From: Sternotherus odoratus | Lineage: Eukaryota > Chordata > Testudines > Kinosternidae | Reading direction: 5' to 3' | NCBI GenBank assembly: GCA_032164245.1 | Contig: JAVMKO010000001.1 | Span: 170,890,934 to 170,954,933, forward strand | Length of the DNA: 64,000 nucleotides | Made by a program: the position numbers and the translations under genes | Notes under the pieces: generated by a model | The model's database searches: none | What the model was told of the DNA's origin: nothing | The model's input: only the letters and a program-made list of their open reading frames with translations | In this document: one piece after another, positions 55,718 through 64,000 of the stretch | Layout: each line of letters starts with the position of its first letter | Numbering within the stretch: the stretch's first letter is position 1

Positions 55718-55917
55718 TGTAACACCGACAGACCCCAGGGCTCTTAGGCTTAACACATGAGCCGCTTTTAGGCTTAATACATGAGCCTCTACTGCATAAG
55801 CTGAAAGCCTCTTAACTAAGGGTATAGAGCAGACTAGTTTCTCTCTCTCTCTCTCATTCATATCTTGGTGCCACTAGATGGGGCAGAACACCACACCCAG
55901 AAGGTGTGTGCGTTACA
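55718..55917. mobile_element. Short LTR (200 bp) with TGTAAC...GTTACA ends
   Basis: It starts TGTAACACCGACAGACC and ends GTGTGCGTTACA; the flanks GCAG and GTAG match at 3 of 4. It contains a (CT)n run (about 55839-55857) and GGTGCCACTAGATGGGGCAG. I recall it as a turtle LTR. Orientation not settled. Confidence 0.6.
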
Positions 55918-55919
55918 GT

Positions 55920-57720
55920 AGCATTCTCCACTTGGCTAAGATGGAGCACAGCATTACCCACCTTCTGTATTTTCTGCCATTTCAAGAACTGGCGCCATGA
56001 TGCACATGGACAGGACAGAGACATCTGCACTGGAAATAAGTGTGGTCATGGATTTCAGGTTGGGAAAAATAATCTCCTGGGTTTAGTTTGGTTTGTCTTC
56101 TAATTTTTGAACTCATGGATTTGGCAGTCCTTTCACTGGCTAACTGGGGAAATCCACTATTTGCTGCCTCACTGCTCAGGCGCATTCCCAGCTAGTGTCT
56201 CAGCAAGTCTACACAGCCATGTAGTGCTCCCTGAGAGGCAGACCTGCACCATGAAACCTTGGCATAATCTCTCTGCCAGCTGGGTATTAAAAACACTTCT
56301 CTGACCCCTCAGAAGAGGGGATAGAATTATAATTGCAGTTCAGCTGGCTAGCTAAACCCCAACATTTAGTTCTAAACTAATGGAATTCCATGGTCGGGCA
56401 ATGACAGACCCTGCCAACAGGGGCCCAGTCTCCAACGTCATGCGTAAGATTTGGATTTGGTAGCATTTAATATCCACTTTGCACAGATGTAAATGGCTGT
56501 ACAAGGTGCAAGGCCAAGGAAATATTTCAGGTTTTTTAAATAATTTGTACTCCTGCCCTGTGTGGACACTAATGGCATTCTTCTGCCCCAGAGACAGGGC
56601 CAATCTTGCCCACTGCCTTCTTTCCACCAACATAGGTATTCTAGAATGGATGAATTTGTGTTCCAGCTGGTCACAGTTACAGCCCCCTTTTTTCTAGCAA
56701 AAAACCTAAGCACACCTTCCCTCAGACACAGCCTGTCTTCCCCCGCCCTGTCCTCTTTCTGCTAAGGCCCGGTCCATAGCCCACTGAGATCAATGAGAGC
56801 CTTTCCATTAACTTAAATGGCTTCGCACCAATCTCCTAGTCTTCTGCCATGCTCCAGTCCTACCCTAATCCAAAAGCAACTGCTCATGTTCTTGGTCTCT
56901 CTCAGACTATTGGTATTTATTTGATTTTCTCTCTCTATGTGAGTGCCTGTCTCTCTCATTATGTCCTTACTAGTTTTTTTTTTAATCAACATGGAGAGTG
57001 ATTCCTGAGTGTGGTGAGTGTACAGCAACCAGAGGATCCAGCCCGAATGGCTTAATCTGTACCTGTTAGCTTCCTCGTGCCCCTGACAGGCACCTGACTG
57101 CTTTCATGGAGGTCTCTGAGTGCTTTTGAAAATCTGGACTGAGTGTCCAGCACCTGAACTATAGCCAGGACCTACCTTGATAGGTATGGCTAACAAGCTA
57201 TTCTGAAAATCCCCGGTGCCCCCAAACATGTGCTGATTCCCAGCTGGAGTCTTGTACCACTTGTTCCCGTGCAAGGTTTTAAAAATTCTGGCAATAATGC
57301 TCCCACTGAAGTCAACAGAGAAGAACTCCCACTGACATTCATGAGAGCAGACGAACAGTTAATCAGACTGTATGTAGTGTGCCAGAATATTGTGCCTCGT
57401 CAGCGTGGCCACTTGCAGAGCACTTCCTCACAACTCATGGACGGGGTATTGTGATAAGGCCCAAAGTACTTCACTTCAACGCGGGTACTCAGAGGCTTAA
57501 ATTTAAATATGGGCTGAAGTGCTTTACTGGATCCAGGTTTTAGTGTTCAGCTCCCTCTTGCATGAAATACTCCATCCTAACCTACAGCCGAAACAACAGA
57601 AATACTTGTGGCCATCTTAAGTTGTTCCAAAGTATTTGTCATAGCTGAGCCATAAGTATCTTTCACCTCCTGAAGCCTTGAATACTATTTCATAAAAAAA
57701 GCTTAAGCTATCCTGCTAAG
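55920..57720. other. Intergenic sequence, nothing recognised
   Basis: Mixed-composition sequence with the ORFs 56352-56633 (-), 56438-56713 (-) and 57230-57454 (+), none recognisable. A worn ACTGAGATCAATGAGAG relic lies near 56783. Confidence 0.45.
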
Positions 57721-57830
57721 CATTTTCAACTTTCACTGGCACACTGAACATCGAATTGTGATATTCCCCAGGGTGATATCTGGACTGGTGTGTCCCCTTA
57801 GTTCTCCAGCCTGGAGCGCTTTTTATACTG

Positions 57831-58722
57831 TGTGACAGGGATGGGGGGAAACTGCATCCAGTAGGGGGCAAGTGCGTCCCATCGCACTCTTAACCCAAGT
57901 CTATATACTCGCCAGTCTTAGCAGGGGAGTGCGGCCGAATGGCCAGAGTCAATAAATTGGCCCCAGTTGGCAGCAAGGCCCAATGGCCACAGTCAGTAAC
58001 TTTGACCTAATGAGACAGGGCAATGGCCAAAGTCAATATGTTGGCCCCTCTTAGTGGGGCAGTAAGGCCCAGTAGGCACAATCAGTACATTCGCCCCAGG
58101 AAGACAGGGCAGTAAGGCCTAGCGATCAGAGTCCATAGATTCACCCTTTTCTACAGGGCAGTGAGGCCTAGTGGCCAAAGTCAGTCAGGAAGGGGGAACC
58201 ACACACAACAAGGGTCCAGGCCCTCCCTCTCCACTGGATCCCAGCCCACGGCCCTGATAGTGGCAAGGGATCTTGCCACTGAGTCAGCGGGCAGTGGGGT
58301 TTCCTACTGAAACATGCTGACTCGAAACTCCAGTTCACTAATCGGGCCTCTATCTAATTCCCCATGGTCTCTTCCTACCATAGCTCCCATTGCTGGAGTC
58401 TGGGCATCTCTGCTCTCTCCGGGTCAGTCTGCGCTGTACCTGATGACTCCTGGTGCAGCAGGGTCTCTGTAGGTACTTTAGCATCTGCCTGGGTTACAGT
58501 ATCTCTGGCCTCCACAACCTTGGGTTTTGGCTGATCCTGGCTTGAAGCCAGTGGAGCATATCCTTCCTCCGTGGCAGTCAGCCCCAACTGAGCTGAGCTG
58601 CTCCCTTTTATACCAGTGCACCTGGAGCATGCTCAGTAGAGCAAAGGGGGCATGGTTTCCTCAACCCACAATGTCGGATTAACCTTTCCATGCCCAGTGC
58701 GGGGCAAGTACACCACGTCACA
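57831..58722 (-). mobile_element. Solo LTR, 892 bp, inserted in the older LTR
   Basis: The plus strand runs TGTGACAGGG to CACGTCACA with inverted termini. The flanks TACTG and CACTG match at 4 of 5. Minus-strand GGTATAAAAGGG at about 58607 is the TATA box. About six degenerate units of GGGCAGTAAGGCCCAGTGGCC type lie at 57925-58190, toward its 3' end. Confidence 0.75.
57925..58190. repeat. Degenerate 40-55-bp tandem repeat inside the LTR
   Basis: About six units built on GGCAGTAAGGCC, (G/T)GGCCAAAGTCAATA and TTGGCCCC. Each differs by substitutions and small indels. Confidence 0.75.
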
Positions 58723-59771
58723 CACTGTTTTGTTGATGAACAGCAAATCCTTCCAGACTCTGCTCACACTAGCATGTAAAGTCACCCCCAGCTGAATACA
58801 TGAATGCTATAACTGGCCATCCAGGAATTATACACAGGGTGATACTTGCATATCCCTAGCCTTGCATCCCTGAAATGTGCGTCCTGTACTGTCCAGTGCA
58901 CTACTGAACAATGCAAGTGTGTAGATAGTCCATCATTTCAACAAAGGAAATAATTGTATGTACCAGCCTTGTTGTCTCACGTGGAGGTTTCCCAAACACT
59001 TCAATCCAAACACACTGGTTAGAGAAAACAATGACACAAGTTTATTAACTAGAGAAAGATAGATTTTAAGTGATTATAAGTGGTAAGGCATAAAAGTCAG
59101 ATTTGGTTACAAAAGAAATAAAAGGATAAACATGCAAGTTAATTCCTAAACTTTATCAGGCTAATAGGCTTAAAAGTAAAAAGTTTGTTTCACCATGAGC
59201 TGCAATATATTTCACAAGCAGTGTCCCTTTCCAGTCCGTGACCTCTCTTTCCTTTATTCAGTTCTTTGAGAGTGTTGCTGTCATAAGCAGAGAGATAGAA
59301 GGAACAGAGAGGGGTCCTCTGGAGGTCACTGTCCTTTATTTTTATACCTGCCTCTTCTCTATTTGGATTACCTCCCCTCACCCCACTAGGGTGTAGATAA
59401 ACAGTCCCCTGTGTAAGTAAGATTCACACCGTATCTAGGAGGAAATGTAATTTTTTGTTTACACTTCCCCATTACTGAAGAATGTCTGATTATAGTCCCT
59501 GATGGTTTATTTGGTTATGCTGATACCTCAGTGAGTATTTGTCTCTGAAAAACTAATTTATGGCTGTTATCCAGAACTACAATATGTTTCATTAACAATC
59601 ATATAGAAAAATCTCATAATTTTACATGCACAGATGTGAAAAACATCTTAATAGGACAATGATGTTCAGCAGATTATGAGTTTTCAAATGATACCTCACA
59701 AGACATGCTTTGTACAAAACATATCATAACCAAATAAAAGTGGTGAACATGCGGGACAGAGTGTCACACTA

Positions 59772-61835
59772 ATAAAGAAGGCACATTCCCAGATAAGAAG
59801 GCATTATAACTTTGACTCCTACAGACTCCCAACAACTGTCTCTTGTGCTGAGTACGGCTAGCGGAAAGGAATTGAGAGGCACTGAGTGGTTTGATGTTGG
59901 TTTTAGCATCACACAGTTTTGTTCCTAGAAATTCTTGTTACAGTGAATGGCTTTATACTTTCACCTCTTCAAGAAATTGTGCAGGGTAGTCAACCACTCA
60001 TTCAAGAGCCTGCCTGTTAAAATGTGAACACATTGGAAGTATTACATGCGGTATTATTTCTGGAGTTATAAAAGTGTGCTAGCTACAAAAAAAGTACTAC
60101 TGTACTGTACATTATCTTGAATTGAAATAAAAGTGTTCCAAGAGAGACATTGCCTCAAACAACAACAACTGCTGCTTCTTTCTTGTTTGTTTTTGATGGC
60201 TTATGCAAACCTTGGCATAGTATAGAATGGCTGTCCCAAAAGGCCTTTACTGACTTCATGTTGAATTCAAATAATCTATTGCCCAGAGTTGTTCAACTTC
60301 CAAATGAAGACGAGATCTCATCAAATCTTAAAGCATGGTTCTTTAATGCCTTTAAAAAAAACCACAGTTTATCATTCATCCAAAGAAGCTCACATCCATC
60401 TAATAGCTACTTCAAAATCACCAATAACTGGCACTGTGTCAGGTAGCAAACTTTGTGATAGCCCTAAGCCAAGACAGTTGCAGTCCATGCTTTTCCACGT
60501 ATCATGTTGGATGCACAGTCTGCGGCAAATTCAACTTAGTTTTGACAAAGAATCCATCCATAAGTCTCCACTACTTTAATCAAGTGAACAGATGCACTAC
60601 AGTGCCTTCAAATTGGGGCACTTGCTAGTATAGCACATAGGAAAATGTCCATGAAAAGCTTAACATCAGTTTTTTGCTTTGGCACAGACAGCTAGCAGAG
60701 AAATTTTCTGTTCTTACAGCTAGATTCATTACTATGGACACTGATCTTATAATCAGTTTAGACATTTGGAGTTATGAGAGTGATGCCAATTAATTTATCC
60801 CACAGCATGCTGCCAATCAAGGAAGAGGTAATATGTTTGCATGGGGAAAGCCTGAAGAAACTGCCTTAGCTGCTAATGATGGAAGGCCTTCCTGCTGGGA
60901 ATTGTTAAAGAACAAGGATAAAAGAGGGGGAGTAAAATCCTGGCCCCATTGAAGTCAATGGCAAAATTCCCATTGACTTCAATAGGGCCAGGAACCTCAC
61001 CCAGAATCTTTGGCTGGCCGTTCCCTGTACAGTGGCACGGGACTACTCTGGTCACTGATTAGGAAAGACCTTTGTTAAACAGTGAACCCAAGAACCTGGA
61101 AGGTTCAGTCCTGAAGATTAGCCAAAAAGGGAAATTGTTTGTATTTATGGAGCCAGTCAAAACCAGAGCCCAGATTTACTTATTTTCCCTGAAGGACATG
61201 GAGCTATAGTGTTTATTCCCCTAAGTAAGGGACTATATTGTTTGCTACTGAGGGAAAATGAACTTATTAAAGCATATTTCCTGAAACAGGAAAGTTGTTT
61301 GTTTATTTTAAATTCTAAACCTGGGAAAATATGTTGGGACCAGTTTGGGAAGGCACTGGTGTATGACACTGTGAGAACAGAAGGCAGTGTTGCCCTGGCC
61401 CTTCCTGGAAGTTCTGCTCATGTCAAAACTTTAGTGAGTTTGACATATTGGTATTCTTTCTATATTCTAAAATTTTAACACAAAGGGTCCTAACTGCCAA
61501 GTTCTATTCCTACATGACTGAAATGTTCCTTGCTTAAGACAATGCAAATTCAGAATATGATCTCTCACACCATTCATGGCAGTAAACACCATTCTCAAGA
61601 GGGAGATTATTGACTCAGACTATTTTTCATGGTCATGTTTTTTTCAGACTGTTCTAATATTTGACAATATTCTGAAAGTCACAGAGCAGCAATGAATATA
61701 TTCATTTTTGGAAGGGCTAGGGAGGGGGAATATGCGATCAGCTCTCTACATAAATCATTACAGGAGAGTTAAGCACTAGCACAAACTTATCTATGCTAGG
61801 TACTTATTGGCCCCTATCACTGTCATATCTGACTG
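59772..61835. other. Intergenic sequence with one palindromic relic
   Basis: No recognised genes. The ORFs 60150-60446 and 60289-60579 overlap in different frames and match nothing I know. The relic is at 60941-60990. Confidence 0.5.
60941..60990. repeat. Near-perfect 50-bp palindrome (CCCATTGAAGTCAATGG family)
   Basis: Arms TGGCCCCATTGAAGTCAATGG (60941-60961, 21 nt) and its reverse complement at 60970-60990 differ at one position, with an 8-nt loop. It is the best-preserved of several such relics in the window. Confidence 0.85.
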
Positions 61836-61837
61836 CC

Positions 61838-62005
61838 TTATAATCTTTAATGTATTTATTCTCACTATACCTCTGTGAGGTAGGGAAGTGCTATTGTCCC
61901 CATTCTGCAGATGGCAAACTGAGGCACCGAGAGACTAAAATGTCTTGCTTAAGGTCACACACAAAGTCTGTGGCAGAGCAGTGAATTGAATCCAAGCCTT
62001 GAATC
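61838..62005 (-). mobile_element. MIR (CORE-SINE) relic
   Basis: Reverse complement of MIR: CCCCATTCTGCAGATGGCAA, ACTGAGGCACCGAGAGACTA, CTTGCTTAAGGTCACACAC and GTGGCAGAGCAGTGAATTGA are in the expected order. Confidence 0.8.
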
Positions 62006-62073
62006 GTAACCATGTGACTAAACCATCTTCCTCTTTAACCTTAGTATAATCTGAAAGGGGACAAAATCTAAAA

Positions 62074-62300
62074 ATCTCTCTCTAATAATAATGAATCTTT
62101 AATATATAATCTCTGCTTCCGAAAGGGTTTTGATATGACACTATCATGTCTCCTCCAAGACTTCTCTTCTTTAAACTAAGCATGTCCAGTTCTTTCAATC
62201 TTTCCTCATAGGACAGGTTTTCTAACCCTTTCATCCTTTTTGTTCTCCTCTGAACTTTCTCCAATTTGTTCACATCTTTCTTTAAGTGCTCTTTCAAAGA
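62074..62300 (-). mobile_element. CR1 LINE fragment
   Basis: The minus-strand ORF 62297-62082 reads [26 protein letters not shown] and [11 protein letters not shown], the C-terminal end of CR1 ORF2. Both ends are truncated. Confidence 0.85.
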
Positions 62301-62304
62301 GGTT

Positions 62305-63825
62305 TAAACCAATCCATAACAATATTCAGTGCGTCATAACCAACTTGTCCAATTCTGCCACCTCTACTCACATCACACATTCCTCACTCTGCACACCATT
62401 CCATCAATTTAAATGGGTCTGTTACATTTATAGAGTAAATCGCTGCTCTGTGTCAATGAGGGTGTCAAAGTCTGGTCCTTAGCAGCCATCTCCTGCCCAC
62501 CTCCAGTACAAAAGCTGCAATCTCTAAAGATATTTCCATGAACACTTACCAAGTATACATCCTGGTGTCCAGTCATGTTTATGCATGCACTGATACACTG
62601 CTGACAGAGTAGTTCCTAGAAGGTAACATTTCCTAGCCAACACTAGTCTGTTTTGTCTAGATTCCTATACTGTGCCTATCTCCATGCTATTGGAGAAAAC
62701 CACTGGTATTTGACTTGATCCTTTCCTTTTAACCAAAGGCCTATTCCAATTCCCAGTGAAGTCAATGGAAAGATCCAAGAGGGCCCCAAATGAGTTTTGT
62801 TACACCGAGTTAGTCCACTTCAAACCTCTCTGGCTGCATAATCCATAAACACTAAATGTACAGTACAAAGCATGATGTTGATCTTGCAACCAACCACACA
62901 TTAAGAACTTTATCGATGGGAGTAGTACAATTTATCTCAGTGGGACTACTCACCTGAGTTAGTTACTCATATACACAAGTGTTTGCAGGCTCCAGCTTCA
63001 CTTTGATCCTGCAAACTCTACTAGTCCATTCTTAATCATTCCATTGTTGGATGAAAAGGCAATTCCATGATATTTGTATGTGTGTTGACTTGTAAATAAA
63101 AGTGTGTATTTTGCTTAGTCCCAGATACCTGACAGGATTCATAGAACTTATGAGTGCATACCTTTCTTTGTGCATCAAGAAATTTTAGAGGTGGAATCAA
63201 GACATTTTTAAAAAACAGATTTTAATGTTGGAAATAGTTGGACTGAGCTGAACAGATTTTTGGCATTACTTGCAGCCCAGTCATTGTTCAGCCTCTGTAC
63301 TTAGATGAGCAATTCAGACTCCTTTGGAGGCAACCTTACTTGAATGCTTAAAAAAATAAAAAAACTTCTGCATAAGGCTACAATAACATATGGTTTTCTA
63401 AATGACAGCACAAACAAATCATCCTCTCATCTTAAACAGATTTAGGAAGAAGACATGAACAAACACTGTACTTCTACAAATTATTTAGTGGTATTGATGA
63501 ATTAAAAGAGAAAAAACAAAACAAAACAAAACAACCCAACAATCATACAAGCTGCATTGAACACACTAAAATGTATAAAATAAAACTAATCTGATGTATG
63601 CTGACAAATCTGGACATTACTGAAGATTATAAAGCATAGCTTGTGGGAATGCCTTGCAGTGAAACAGTGTTTCAAAAGACTCAAGATACCAACAACCAAT
63701 TTAATGATCTTTGGCTCTAGGTGTCCACTAATTTACCTTTGAACAGCCGTCTTTGGTGTTACTGGATATAATGAAAGCAGGCAGGACATGGTTAGGCCAT
63801 GTCTACGTTAGGGAATACAGTAGAC
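62305..63825. other. Intergenic sequence, nothing recognised
   Basis: An (AAAAC)n tract lies near 63511-63532 and a worn CCAGTGAAGTCAATGG relic near 62753. No genes. Confidence 0.5.
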
Positions 63826-63828
63826 TCT

Positions 63829-64000
63829 TGATTATCCAGGATGATAGGGAAAAATTAATTCTGGTTAATAAAATCCTGGATAATCACCATCCATAGGAAA
63901 TATGGGGAGGGGGGGGTTGGTTCACCAGCCACCCTGTGCCGGGGGAAGAGGGTGTTGATTCACTGGCAGCCCTGCACCCTGGTGGGTTTTTTTTGTGTGT
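63829..64000. mobile_element. pogo/Tigger-type element, left end only
   Basis: TA is followed by CAGTAGACTCTTGATTATCC, a Tigger-like terminal inverted repeat, then GGATAATCACCATCC. The element runs off the window edge, so coding capacity cannot be judged. Confidence 0.65.

Larger units (their letters stand above)
57725..59770 (-). mobile_element. Large old LTR, interrupted by a younger LTR
   Basis: The left part (57725-57830) contains CACTGGCACACTGAACATCG and GATATCTGGACTGGTGTGTC. The right part (58723-59770) contains GATGAACAGCAAATCCTTCC, GTTTATTAACTAGAGAAAGA and TTTTAAGTGATTATAAGTGG. It ends GAGTGTCACA, giving a minus-strand start TGTGACACTC. I recall this order from an abundant turtle LTR. 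The left terminus is not defined. Confidence 0.55.

Noticed and set aside
17700..64000. Neighbouring host genes such as FUNDC1 or other KDM6A neighbours
   Set aside because: Frames were scanned for recognisable exons and none was found; the interval appears intergenic.
1..64000. tRNA, rRNA or snRNA genes
   Set aside because: No cloverleaf with A/B boxes or known small-RNA sequence was recognised by eye; a covariance search was not possible.

Overview
This is vertebrate nuclear DNA, most likely from a turtle or a close archelosaurian relative. The only host gene I can recognise is the 5' end of KDM6A (UTX, a histone H3K27 demethylase), on the minus strand. The repeats match the turtle spectrum as I know it: CR1 LINEs, Penelope-like elements (PLEs) with GIY-YIG endonuclease, DIRS-like sequence, hAT and pogo/Tigger MITEs, a Myb/SANT-coding DNA transposon family, old MIR SINE copies and many solo LTRs. 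The species call is inference from memory of repeat families; no database was searched.

Layout. 1-15760 is the start of a very large KDM6A intron 2 (gene reads right to left), AT-rich and studded with repeats. 15000-17700 is a CpG island holding KDM6A exon 2 (15761-15824), intron 1 (209 bp), coding exon 1 (16034-16197), the 5' UTR and a promoter with CCAAT, E-box and CRE-like sites. 17700-64000 lies upstream of KDM6A and contains no host exon that I can support. It is a mobile-element graveyard: solo LTRs with exact target-site duplications (27315-27710, 27824-28283, 31139-31947, 43639-44132, 52178-52883), a CR1 LINE (29330-30289), a Myb/SANT transposon with a nested antisense ORF (35966-38510), a 195-bp inverted dimer of PLE ends with an 18-bp duplication (47657-47851), a minisatellite-bearing element split by DIRS-like sequence (48287-50118), a degenerate PLE with RT and GIY-YIG (about 53560-55665), and nested LTRs (57725-59770).

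The genes here do not form a pathway. The host content is one promoter and two short coding exons that encode the N-terminus of KDM6A before its TPR repeats. Everything else coding-like belongs to transposons, mostly broken. I found no convincing new biological system. The most unusual structures are the PLE inverted dimer, the antisense ORF nested in the Myb/SANT transposon, and the duplicated minisatellite/DIRS arrangement.
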